Below are positions 9,377-20,050 of a stretch of DNA of 64,000 bases, one piece after another. This DNA is from Selaginella moellendorffii (taxonomy: Eukaryota > Streptophyta > Lycopodiopsida > Selaginellales > Selaginellaceae): NCBI RefSeq assembly GCF_000143415.4, contig NW_003314273.1:2144081-2208080 (forward strand). Reading direction: 5' to 3'. The notes below the pieces were generated by a model that saw only the letters and a list, made by a program, of their open reading frames with translations, did no database searches and was not told the DNA's origin. Made by a program: the position numbers and the translations under genes. Position 1 is the first letter of the stretch. Each line of letters starts with the position of its first letter.

Positions 9377-10453
9377 CCCGTTCTCGCTGAGAGGAGAGTC
9401 CCTGCCTTCTTAGCAAGTTTGCGGCATTTGAAAGCCGGATGATCACAGTAATGATCCACCGCCTCTGGTGCCTTCCTCTTGTTTCGAAGCAGCTCAAACC
9501 CCGAGTAGAATAGTCCTGTTTACAAGGAAAAGAGTTAGCCGATCACAGAAATCACGAAACAAACTTACTGTCAGGGAGAGTAAGTTCCCAGGGATTGAGA
9601 GGCGGATGATCACAGTAATGATCCACCACCGGCGGTGCCTTCCTCTTGTTTCCGAGCAGCTCAAACTCCCGGTAGAATAGCCCTGTTTACAAGGGAAAGA
9701 GTTAGCCGATCCCCCGTACAAATCAAGAAACAAACTTACTGTTACAGAGAGTAACTTTGAGGCGATCAAGAGGCGGGTGATCATAGTAATCCGGTGGTGC
9801 CTTCCTCTTGTTTCCAAGCAGCTCCACTCGATCATGGTAGAATAGCCCTGTTAGGAAAAGAGTTAGCCAATCCCTCAGAAATCACGAAAAAACTTACTGT
9901 TAGGGAAAGTATGTTTGCGGTAATCGAGAGGGCCGTGATCATGGTAATGATCCACCGCCGGAGGTGCCTTTCCAAGCAGCTCCACTGCGCCAAACTCCGG
10001 GTAGAATAGCCCTGTTTACAAAAAAAAGAGTTAGCCAGAAATCACGAAACCAGACGAGATCATGGGAACCTTGACCCAGCTCGGGCTTCCAGGAGAGCTC
10101 CTGTAGCTCCACCACCTTTTCATCGTCACAGCGTCCGATTTGCTGCCGCTCGGGCGGTTTGATGCAAAGCTGTTCGAGGGAGGATTCGTGCTGCGCCAAA
10201 AGAGAGCATTAACAGAAAAGGAAAGGAAGGGGAAAACGAGAAAGGAAGAAGAGCCATACCTTTTCCTGTGCAGCTTCCATTTCCTGAGCCTGCAAGAACG
10301 AGGAAAGAAATCTTGAGAAGAAGACCTAAAAAAACTTACCTGGATGAGAGAGTCCAAATCGTCCGGGAGCTCATCCTTGACATTCCACTCGGTGCATACA
10401 AAATCGAGAGCAAAAATTATCTCCACAATCTGTAACATCTCCAGCAACACCAT
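9373..10453 (-). CDS. Unrecognised gene with four tandemly duplicated in-frame exons
   Basis: A model with seven exons on the minus strand: 10453-10340, 10289-10260, 10190-10070, 10011-9898, 9847-9740, 9682-9569 and 9515-9373, giving 247 residues. All but one intron start with GTA/GTAAG-type donors, and all end in AG. The third intron donor, GTTCCC, is weak. Exons 4 to 7 are homologous; exons 4-6 are 114, 108 and 114 nt, all phase 1 at both ends. They encode a 36-38 residue motif of the form RLFYxxFELLGNKRKAP-VDHY-DHPPL-LTLPN. Exon 1 encodes NVKDELPDDLDSLIQ and exon 2 AQEMEAAQEK. Both recur in the copy at 14.4 kb. I do not recognise the family. Frame conservation across all repeats argues for a coding past, and transcription is untested. 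Confidence 0.55.
9437..10020 (-). repeat. Tandem repeat of about 150-170 bp: four exon-plus-intron units
   Basis: Each unit contains one exon of the 9373-10453 gene and its following intron. Recognition marks on the plus strand are GTAGAATAGCCCTGTTTAC (acceptor side), AAAGAGTTAGCC inside the intron and AAACTTACTGT (donor side). The units are diverged but aligned throughout, so whole exon-intron segments were duplicated. Confidence 0.85.
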
Positions 10454-10545
10454 CTTGGAGAGAGAGAGAGAGAGCGAGAACAAGCAAATACCTAAAGAGA
10501 GATTATTTTGTAGTCTGGAAGTTTAGGGCTTTGGACGATCGAGGC

Positions 10546-10820
10546 ATGGTACTCACTGCGCTGGTCGACATGTATGGCGTCTCTGACTCGCTGGATTCCA
10601 AGAGGATGGCCTTCTGGACGGCCGTGATCTTCCCACGTGCATAGCACTCTACCTCACTGGTGATGTTGCATCTCCATCGTTTCGCGAAGATGGGAGAACA
10701 CGCTCAAATCTCTTCCCACCTGCCAAGAACTTGGTGTCGTCATGACTGCCTCGCCGTGGCTCCACTTATGCCCAACGAGGGAACTCCCGTACTTCTCCAG
10801 CGTCGGGGCTCCGATACACA
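10546..10820 (+). pseudogene. PPR repeat remnant on the opposite strand
   Basis: The plus strand reads MVLTALVDMYGVSDSLDS then AFWTAVIF, a worn form of the PPR signature TALVDMYGKCGSL..VVSWTAMI. A stop follows shortly. It lies head-to-head with the exon-repeat gene and is probably another fragment of the PPR material in this block. Confidence 0.5.
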
Positions 10821-11208
10821 GTTTTGTAAATGTTTTAATAATCAAATTATAAAGATGTTTATAGTTTATAAACTTTCAAGTATATTCTATTTAATGTATA
10901 TAATTTATAACATTCTTAAATACATATTGCATGTTTCATATAAGTTGATTTGTGTTTTGGTATGCCATTGGATACTGCCATTTATGACTGCTTCAGAAAA
11001 CAGGTTAACACCAAATATTTCTGGCTCTTTGTTTTGCAACTTCAATTTTTGTAAACTCCCTCTCTTTGCATGGGAGGCAATGAAGTGCCACCATGAAAAG
11101 AGAGAGAGGGATGGGAGGAAGGAGAGCACGGGAGGCCTCCCATTAAACACCATCCTTCTCCACCTAGCTGGCAATGGTGTGGCATGATTACATAGCATTT
11201 CTCTCTGT

Positions 11209-11212
<4 letters not shown>

Positions 11213-11252
<40 letters not shown>
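11213..11252. repeat. (CT)n microsatellite
   Basis: About 20 CT units. A similar pyrimidine tract is common in 5' UTRs of plant receptor genes, and an LRR gene 5' end follows downstream. A (CAG)n run lies near 11502-11520. Confidence 0.9.
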
Positions 11253-11255
<3 letters not shown>

Positions 11256-11603
11256 GTGCTGCCACACAACATTACTTCCAATCACTTTAACTTGGACCAA
11301 AGCCTCTTTCATAGGACAGAGATGAGAGAAAAGAGGGTCTTGTCCTGGTATTTTCCTAGTCTTTTCCTTTGCATGCAATGCTAACCAGTGTGTAAGTATC
11401 TCTCCTTTTGCTTTGCTCATCTAGATTGGCGGATGTTGGGATACCCTTTTCTCTAAGGGGTTTGAGGTTCTTCTCTGGAATGGAAATGCTAGTCAACCCA
11501 AGCAGCAGCAGCAGCAGCAGCTAGGTTGGAAGTGGTCTTCTTTTTGCTCTCAAGGGGCAGCAACAATGATCATATGGAGGTTTCTATGAATTTGTGAAGC
11601 TCA

Positions 11604-11891
11604 GTGGTACTATTAGCTTTGGCATTATGGAATATGGGCATGCTCTTCATCTTTGCACAACCTGGAGCTAGTAACTATTGCTACATAGTCTTCTCCTCTT
11701 GGATCATCCTTAGTCTTATTTTTCCAACGGATGCCTTGCAAGTTTTCAAGCACACTCTTGGGAATCCACCAGAACTTCACAGGTGGATAGGTGATGATCC
11801 TTGCTTAGTTTTGTCGTCATGGAGAGGAATCAAATGTGGTGGAGATAGCCATGCTATTGTCCCACTGTTCAAATTCTTTTTTTCTTCATGA
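11604..11891 (+). pseudogene. 5' fragment of an LRR-type protein gene
   Basis: The open frame has a hydrophobic leader followed by ALQVFKHTLGNPPELHRW, GDDPC and SWRGIKC. This is the plant LRR N-terminal pattern (ALxxFKxxLxNPP..W.GDPC..W.GVxC). No leucine-rich repeats or kinase follow: after residue 90 the sequence runs into stops and AT-rich DNA. It is a truncated 5' exon of a receptor-like or LRR protein gene, inside the inverted-repeat-bounded segment. Confidence 0.5.
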
Positions 11892-12149
11892 AGAACAAAT
11901 AATGGTAAAAAATGTTTCTAAACTCCAAAATGTCAAAGTGCCAATCAAAAGCTGAGAAAAACCATAGTCGTTGGATGGACAGATGCAGATGGGAGTGGAA
12001 AGAGAGAAATGCTATGTAATCACGAGTACTTACCCAATAAATGTTAGGTGGTTTACAAAGAAGTTTTATATTAGTGTTGATTATAAAAACAAAAGGATCT
12101 TGAGGAAGGAAGTGGCCTTTGTGTGTGGTGTTTTAAACTTTAATTCCAA

Positions 12150-14340
12150 GTCCATGTGGTGATGTGCATCTTGATAAAGCCACATAAAGTTGTCCATGAG
12201 TGAAAATTGGGTGGGGCAAGTAAACTCCAACTCAGTCAAATGTCTGTCCTTGGCATTTGAAGATTGTTAAGTAGTAACCTAGATGAATTGGAAATTGTCT
12301 TTTGAACATTTTGAATGGAATTTCTGTATTTAATGCTATTAGTGTGATATATGGGATAAAAACTTTTGTCCCTTTAAATTGCCTCATCACAATTTCACAA
12401 TTTAAAACATTTGGTAATGCATTTTTCAAGATGAGAAGTGTGTTGTTACATAATCCTATTGATGGACACAATTCTTTAGGAGGATAAGAATAACACCTTG
12501 TTTGAGAGAGAGTTTATATGGTGGGAGACCAGAAGGTGTTATAGAATTTAGGAATTCTATTGGAAAGCTTTCAAGATATTTAGTGTTAACAAAATCAATG
12601 TTTTCATAAATATATGTATCATTTTGTAATTTAGAGACAATAGTGTTGTTAATTGCAAATGTGTCATTGTTAATTTTCTAAATAATCACCATAATTTATT
12701 CATTTTTACAAAACTTGAAACAATTTATGCCCTATATCCATGTGGAATGACTGAAAGTGTTTGTCTAAAGTCCCCACTAGTAATAACAATTATGCCACCA
12801 AAAGGTAATGATGTATTTCTTAGGTCTCACAACACTTGATCAACAACAGTGAATACATGAATGTGAACCATATTTATTTTATCCCATAACAATGCATTAG
12901 TAGTTTTGATTCTTTTACTTGCTTCACTATTAGCAGTTATAGTAGAAGTTGATGTTTTATTTATTGGAATAAAAAATTTAAAAGTAGTGTGTGAGGTTTG
13001 GTCATTATAAAGTAAAGTATTTGCAATTCCTATCCAAGCTATGTTAGCAACATTTATTTTTCTCAGTTGTAAAATATTTATAAGAGTGTTAAGAAGAATG
13101 TTTTACCAATACCACCAAGGCCATCAATGAAAATATATCGATTATGATCAATAAAAATATCATTAAAAATATTTAACTGTTCTTGATTAAATTGAGGAAT
13201 ATTTTGTTCAACATTTTGATATATTTGTGTTGAGTTGACAATATTTTCATCATCAAAATTTTCAAATGGGAAAAAATACGTGTTAGTTTTGATTAGTTTT
13301 GCCATGCATTCTCATTTTAATTTTTGTATCATGTAAAGCATATTCATAATGAAAAAATTGATTTTTTTTGCATGAAATCTTCACAAAGGAAGTCTTTAAA
13401 TTTATCCCATAAGAAGTATAGATTTTTTGGAGTGCAAAAGATACAAAGTAATACAAATAATTGTCTTAATTGTGATGACATTATAAAAAAGTAAGTATTT
13501 TTTAAACATTTTTCCCATTCAATATCATCAGCTATAAACCCCATTGCATTTGCAACTTGTTGAAATGTGTCATAATAAATATTATTAACTGTCTTGAGAT
13601 CTTTGAAAGACGTAGCACTTTTTTTATGAAATAAAATAAGATGTAAACGATATAATTCAACATTGGATGGCGATATAAAATACATTCACGACATGACATT
13701 TTTTATATGTCGAATTTGCCAATTATGAGTATGAGAGTTAAATGTATAATATAAAATGATTTCAGGATATATATATTGTTTAGCATTTAGGTCATTTATA
13801 TTTAATTTAAACTATTTTTTCAACATCATACCATTTTGAGTAGCTTTTTGAAGTGTTATTGTTCAGAACTTTCTATAAAATAGACATCTTAAAAATTTGG
13901 AAGATGGATAGGAAAATAGATTATAAAGGTTGAATGATCATGCATTTTAAATTTAAAGAGTCTCTATATTTGGCTCTAGAGTAGATACATAATATGTATT
14001 TAAAAAAGTTGAGATTTCATTCTAATTTAAAATATTGTCAGATTGTTGGGTTGCTGAATGGATTTCAATTGTAACACAATTATAATATTTATAAATATAT
14101 TTAAATAAATATTTAATACTTTTTATAGTAGCACAAATTTCAATATTAATATGAGCATTATATTTTTTACAAAGGTATTTATTATAAGGCACTACCCAAT
14201 GATTATCAATATAGCACCCAAGTTTTAGAAATATGCAGCCATTATCAAGGCTATAATAATTTAGATATCCATCAACACTAAAAGTAATTTTATAATTAAA
14301 TTTTTTTGGATAACCTTTTACAGAAGTGCCATTTTCCATG
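12150..14340 (-). mobile_element. Truncated, degenerate Helitron (Rep/helicase fragment)
   Basis: Read on the minus strand: near 14340-14022 the block HWVVPYNKYLCKKYNAHINIE with IKYLFKYIYK matches the Helitron Rep-helper region. Near 13685-13344, LYRLHLILFHKKSATSFKDL, IEWEKCL and LRQLFVLLCIFC match the next Helitron-specific block. Near 13305-13078, FNQEQLNIFNDI and FIDGLGGIGKTFF give the PIF1 helicase Walker A. Near 12471-12232, VFIPYITLI and RQFPIHLGYYLTIFKCQGQT give helicase motif V. Near 12215-12155, [16 protein letters not shown] ends it. Several frames are broken and the HUH/tyrosine Rep core is missing at the right edge. Terminal hairpin and CTRR ends were not located. Confidence 0.85.
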
Positions 14341-14394
14341 CAAAGACTATTGGGTGTTTACTTGTTTCTAACAAGTGCTCTCTCTCTTGCTTTC

Positions 14395-15199
14395 CAAGAT
14401 GTTGTTTGAGCTACTACAGATAGCAGAAATCGTGCTTGCCTGAATGTCAAGGATGAGCTCCCGAGCAATTTAGCTGCTCTAATTGAGGTGAGTTTTGGGG
14501 CTTCTTCTCAATCTCTCATTCCTGCTTTTAGGCTCAGGAAATTGAAGCTGCACAGGAAAAGGCTAGTGTTTCTCCTTTTCCTCTCTCATTTTCAGACTCT
14601 CCTCTCAGCGAGAACTGGATGATAATGATGGAAGTGATCAAGCGTCATCCACTTGAGATGCAGCAGGTCTTTAACTTCACCAACATCTATCATGGCATGA
14701 GCCTGGCGCTGGCTCACTACGACTGCCTGGCGGATCCTGTGCCGGAAGGGGCTGCTCGGGCCAAGGACAGCATGCCTTTCGAGCCGGGCGTGGGTGATGC
14801 TCCTGGCGGCGTGCCAGACTCAATCAACTCTCTACTGGTGCAAGGCTCTGGCAATGAAGCCTCACAACACCAAGATCTACTTCGCGGATCATGTGTCCAG
14901 AAGGACAGGCTCAACGTCTCGGACAAGCTCAACTCAATCTAGCGTCAGGTCGGGCGGTGGACCCACGAGATCATGGCAGCTTATGCGACCAGGCTAAACA
15001 TTGAGTTGACCATCGAGTGTAGGTGCAGAAGTACCACAGGCCATGCTGCTGAGGCACGCTGCCAGTCAAGAACCTCAAGTCTGCCACCACAATATCAACG
15101 TGAGGTTGAGTTCCACCACATTGAGAAGGACATGCGTACAGTAGCAGGAAGCCCTCTTGATTGTTTGGCTCCTCCAACTCACATACTAGGAACTCTTTA
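14395..15199 (+). pseudogene. Second copy of the exon-repeat/PPR gene, shortened and broken
   Basis: Homologous to 9373-10453 plus 8744-9376 but in the opposite orientation. It has MLFELLQIAEIVLA with a stop, LNVKDELPSNLAALIE in another frame with a GTGAGT donor, then AQEIEAAQEK after TTTTAG. The repeated exons are absent: about 25 bp later come the DSPLSEN block and the PPR block HYDCLADP..DSMPFEPG. Then RLNIELTIE and FHHIEKD recall the DYW tail. Multiple frame changes make it a pseudogene. The shared junction with PPR sequence shows the fusion predates the duplication of the two copies. Confidence 0.6.
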
Positions 15200-15219
15200 G
15201 ATGCAATTGAAAACTATAC

Positions 15220-15690
15220 TTGAATATTCTCTATTTACAATTTTCTTATCAATGATATAAATTTATCTAAATATAGAGATTACTTTAACAATTTAAAATG
15301 TTAATTCTCATAATTAATGAATTCTTTCATAAATTTAAATTTATATTGTGCTTGCTCGAGGTATAGAATAGGTATATTGATTGGGTTAAACTGTTGTTTA
15401 TATACAAGAATGGATAGATTAGATTCAGTCCTAAATAGATAGTTTATATGCTATAGTATTACCTCGAGTAATACTATAGTGCGTATAAATTTTGGTCAAT
15501 GATATAAATTTATCTAAATATAGAGATTACTTTAACACTTTAAAATGTTAATTCTCATAATTAATGAATTCTTTCATAAATTTAAATTTATATTGTGAGT
15601 GCTCGAGGTATACAATAGGTATATTGATTGGGTTAAACATTCTCTATTTACAATTTTCTTAATAATGATATAAATTTATCTAAATATCTG
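15220..15690. repeat. AT-rich direct repeats with a 12-bp hairpin
   Basis: A block of about 135 bp (GATATAAATTTATCTAAATA onward, ending at ATTGATTGGGTTAAAC) occurs at about 15250-15390 and again at about 15498-15635, with a third partial start near 15665. Between them, 15451-15462 (CTATAGTATTAC) and 15468-15479 form a perfect 12-bp stem with a 5-base loop. No coding capacity is present. It may be the edge of a non-autonomous element. Confidence 0.75.
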
Positions 15691-15737
15691 GTGGAGACAG
15701 GGCCTGGCCCCTTCTTCTTGTCCCAAGGCCAGCTGAC

Positions 15738-15842
<105 letters not shown>

Positions 15843-17532
15843 GCAAGTTCATCTTAATATTGTGTTCTCCCTTCTCTTGGGAAGTAAACCATGCCATTAC
15901 CATAAAGGCCAAAGGCAAATACTTCCACAATACTAAAGTGTGCATGTCATAGATTGACTTTCAAGATGTTTATCACATGTGATTACAAACCAAAGGTGGC
16001 TGATGATCTCACCTTGTAATACTTGAAACTTTGGGTGATATGGTCATGTTTATGGTTTTATGTGTTTTATTGTTTCTTATGAAGTTGAGCCCAATGTTAT
16101 ATGACACAAAGATCACATCTCAAAGCTTAAGAAAAGAGGGCATTGTATCAAGATGAGTTTACTGAGAAGTCTTTTATTGAGTCTTTCATTGTGGGTGAAA
16201 CCTTTTGAGTTCATGAAAGCCAACCAAATAAAAGAATATGTAATATAATAGAGAATTATATATAATATAATATATGAAATATATTTCAAAATTCTAATAG
16301 AAGATACAATAGTGATCTATCAAACCAAAATTAATTACTCTACTATTAAGTGGTATATTTATTAAGTTTGAAAGCTTAATTTAGACTAGTTGTAGCTATT
16401 GTGAAATGATTAAGCTTGTTATTATTGAGTCCTACTCTTACATTACTTAAAAGTTTAATAGTTTATCTTATAGATAAATCAATTTGTTGATAATAAACAC
16501 TTGGGTCTTAAGGTCTTAACTAGGTCAAATATTTTCTCTAATTGCAAAGTGTAATTTATCTTGAAAAAAAGTAAAAAATTTAAAATGATTTCAAATGAAA
16601 AGCATAATGTATATATATATTTCATAATAATAATAATAAAATATATACCATTTTCATTTGAAGATAAAATAAAAAATTTCTAAATTTTTTAAATTTCAAA
16701 ATAAATATTCTAAGTATATCTTAATTCTTTAGAACAAACCAATATATCAACTCAAAGGTATTTAATTCTAAAGCATCTAGTTGTAGATAAGAAACAAGAA
16801 AGGAAAGAAAAGGTGGTGTAAAAGAATTTATTGTATTAGCAAATTAATTTAATTTCTATATTCTGAAGAATTAATCTCTCTTAGAAATTGAATTTCAAAA
16901 AACTTGTCTGTGATCACATGGCTAAGGACTAGAAAATACAAAGAGGAAAATGAAGTACAATGAAGGGAAAGGAGAACATGAACAAGTTAGAGTAAGAATG
17001 TCAAGTATTAAATTGAAATGCAATAATTAATTGCTAATGGAAAATGAAGTGTTAAAAGTTGAAATAGAAATTTATTTTTTCATCCAAAATTTAATTTTGT
17101 TAACATATCTAACAACCATCTTTTTGCTGTCACAGTAGCCCAGCAGAGAAAAAAACAATATCCAATAGTACAAATTGTTCCTACCAAAAATAATCGCTAT
17201 TGTGATGGCAGCGTGGACATAACCCATTTTATTATTCAAAGAAGGTCAAAGCACGATTAACTATGCTGCTATGATTCTATGTAATAAAGATTATCTTGTC
17301 TGCGTTGGTTATAGTGTTCTTGTTTTTGACTTATGACCTTATGATTTCTTCAAGATTGTTCCGATCAATGTCGGGACTTCACTCTCCTTTTTCTCTACCT
17401 TGAACTCCAAAAGTTTGTGCGTAGGAAGACTAAGAGAGTCCAAGGATCAATTTCTTGTCTGTTTGGATCCTGAAGCTTGAATAGCCTCTAATTGTGTCTC
17501 CCGGAGATCTTCTCTAGGGTTTGTTTCCGGCG
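15843..17532. other. AT-rich intergenic sequence
   Basis: No gene or RNA was recognised. The last 100 bp before 17533 become less AT-rich and probably hold the 5' UTR and promoter of the ATPase gene, without a clear TATA box. Confidence 0.5.
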
Positions 17533-19567
17533 ATGGCGTCTGAGAAGCGGCAACTGCAGGAGAATTCGGTGATACAAGTGTTTGGATTTGGGCGCTCCTG
17601 GACATTTGTGAATGGCGCGACTGCGGGAGAAGCCACCGACTTCGTGGCCCGTAGGCACAACAGAGCAGTGGAGGACGTAGCGATGGAGGACATTTCCTCG
17701 TCATCAGGAGGAGTGATACTAGTCCGTGGGACGCAGCTAGTTGCAGGGCGCAGGTACGTTTTCATCCCCGTCGTCAAGCCCGTCACTGCTCCTAAACGAA
17801 CGTTCGCAGTCGGGGGTATTGCTGATCCTGAGAAGCACTACTATTTGGCTCCAGACGTGGCCCTGCTGGTTTCCAAGCTCAAAGGTGGCAGATACTGCGT
17901 TCTCACAGGTGCTCGTCAAACTGGGAAGAGCACAATGGCGATGGCTTGCAAGGCGCAGCTGTCAATGGAACCAGGCTTCTGTGTTGTCTACTTGGACAAG
18001 GTGAATGCAGATGGAATGACGAGCAAGAGTATGTTCTGGGGTCTGCTCTGGGATCATCTGCATGGCAAGTGTAGCCTGTTGTTTCCGGCCAAGCCTTCGG
18101 GAGAGCAGATATTCACTGAGTGGAATTTCAAGTCGCTGTTTCTCAAGCAGAATCTGCCCCTCAAGGTGATCCTGATTGTGGACGAGGCTGATACGTTGCT
18201 GAGCGCTCCGCCTGACTTCCTTGGCGATTTATTCAGCACTCTCAAGGGAATGAGAGACGACACAGACTACAACTTTAACGGTATCTTACTCGTTGGAGTT
18301 GAGACGGTCAAGGACTTCCTGGCACAGCAGCGTCATCATCGACGGAATACTGCTGCTGAACAGAACATCGTCTATACAGAGAGTCCTTCCCCCAGCAGGT
18401 ACTCACCATTTTCACATAGTTTCCTCGCGCAGCCAGGGAGGTTTGGAGTGGAACATGTGGAAGATCTGCTTCGGCAAGCAGAATCTGAGCGACCAGGAGT
18501 AAAAATCGCAGTGGAAAGGATTGCTACCTCTGTTATAGAGTTGACGGGTGGTCACAAAGGCATAGTTGGTTCGTGCTTGGACTACTTAGTGAATAATGAG
18601 CTGTGGAATAGCAGGCAGTGGATCGAGGAAGCAGAATCTGGCCAGCTTGTGAACTATGTCTTTGGGCAGCAAACTTTTGGTCGGATTCTCAAGTCTTTCA
18701 GAAGCCATGCAGCTGGCAAGCACTTCGACCTGCTTAAAACGTTCCTTGCTGCGAAAAGTCGTCACTGTGACGAAGAAATGGTGGTGCAACTGCGAAACCT
18801 CATTGCCGAAGGTGTATTACAGTCACAGCCAGCAGCGGGCGGTGGCTATGATGTGCAAATTTCTTCACCGCTACTACGAGATGTTATATTTCGACGATGC
18901 GTCGTTACAAGCGACAGCGTCAACCCGCCACCAGATCCTTATGGGCTTGACCACTTATGGGTGATTATGGAGGCACTTAGGAGCTTCGATGGGGAATCAA
19001 TGTGCAGGCCAGACTGCTTAAAGGCGACCGGAGAGATTTCCGAGTACTCGTTCCAGTTTGTGTTGTTTACCAGGCTCAAAGCCATTTTCAGGCAAGCGTA
19101 CCCGTTCATGGACATTAAGGTCTTACCTGAATCCAAGCAAGCCGTCGAGTATTTGGAGAAGCGAGACACTCAGGTAGAGCGTTTCCAGTTTCTGTTTCAT
19201 TCAGGTTGTGTGACTTATTCTCCGTTTCCAGGAACGGGTTGACATATTAGTGCGAAACAACAACAATTTCACAAAATTCGCGTTTGAGCGAGTTGTCAAT
19301 GATGATGTGGAAGGCCACATGTTGAAGGCTGTGCGCTATGCTTCACAACACAGTGCGCTAGTGTTCGTTATCAATTTCACTATGGAAGATACACCTGAAA
19401 TTCAAATTCCAGAGCATGCCTCAGTAGTCTTCGTCTCGGTGCAGTTAAATCCAAATGGGAACCAAACATCAGCTAAAGTGACAATCGTAGACATCGATGG
19501 ACCTCAACCGGTGATGGATTTAGAATTGACTAAGTGGGATGGTAAGATGTTGTTTGATCACATATAA
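17533..19567 (+). CDS. P-loop ATPase with possible PD-(D/E)xK-type tail (Crinkler/CR-like architecture)
   Basis: Two exons, 17533-19173 and 19232-19567, joined over a 58 bp GT-AG intron in phase 0, give 658 residues. The ATG at 17533 heads a region of about 80 residues with beta-strand-like patterning. A P-loop NTPase follows: Walker A TGARQTGKST near residues 125-134 and Walker B VILIVDEAD near 212-220, with a helical winged-helix-like region after. The second exon begins with a VDILVRN segment and a later hydrophobic FVINF strand, compatible with a degenerate restriction-endonuclease-like fold. Header, AAA-type ATPase and nuclease tail is the known order of eukaryotic CR/Crinkler-type proteins, reported widely beyond pathogens. 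That family call is inference: the ATPase motifs are direct, the nuclease is weak, and a plain STAND-like ATPase is the alternative. Confidence 0.65.
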
Positions 19568-19954
19568 TACGAAGGCATGCTCGCTTCAAACACAAGAGTA
19601 TTTGAAAGTTTGACATTGAGGCAAGCAAACTAGTAGTTCACAAAGAGTTACCTTCATAAAACAATTCTTCTTTCTCCATTGCATCCATGACCATATTTCC
19701 TATGTCTGGTGCACCGTCTTCTAGCCATCGGATTATGCCAGTGACAGTGGCCGAGGATAATCTTGAGATGTCATTTCAATTTTCTGTGCAATTTTCTCCG
19801 CAAAATTACCAAAGAAGAATTCATATTAACCTTAGGATTAGTTAGTAATGTTACTGAAATTTTATAATTTTATTAAATTTCATAAATAATAAAATAAACA
19901 AGTGACTCATTTGAGAAGTGAGAAATAATTTAACCATATTTTTAGTTACTTCTA

Positions 19955-20050
19955 AGGTTATTGATGATTATATATTTTTCATCTCTTTGTATTTACTGAG
20001 GAGTATATTAACTATGATAGAAATTAAACTTCAAACCTTTGCATTTTAAC
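19955..20050 (-). repeat. Dispersed repeat, copy 1 (tRNA-related SINE-like)
   Basis: Shares ATTTACTGAGGAGTATATTA and the following GAAATTAAACTTCAAACCTT with the copy near 22800. This copy is the more worn one: its B-box-like core reads GTTTGAAGTTTAATTTC on the minus strand. Confidence 0.35.

Larger units (their letters stand above)
11160..12051. repeat. Segment bracketed by inverted repeats, carrying an LRR gene fragment
   Basis: Near 11184-11212 the plus strand has TGATTACATAGCATTTCTCT, and near 12001-12022 the complement AGAGAAATGCTATGTAATCA. CCACCTA at 11160 and TAGGTGG at 12045 extend the match outward. The inverted repeats enclose about 890 bp that includes the LRR-type coding fragment. 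This resembles gene capture by a DNA transposon, but target-site duplications were not identified. Confidence 0.5.

Noticed and set aside
9437-10020. CRISPR-like array from regularly spaced repeats
   Set aside because: Units are diverged exon-intron pairs with splice sites in eukaryotic DNA; spacers are introns, not unique inserts.
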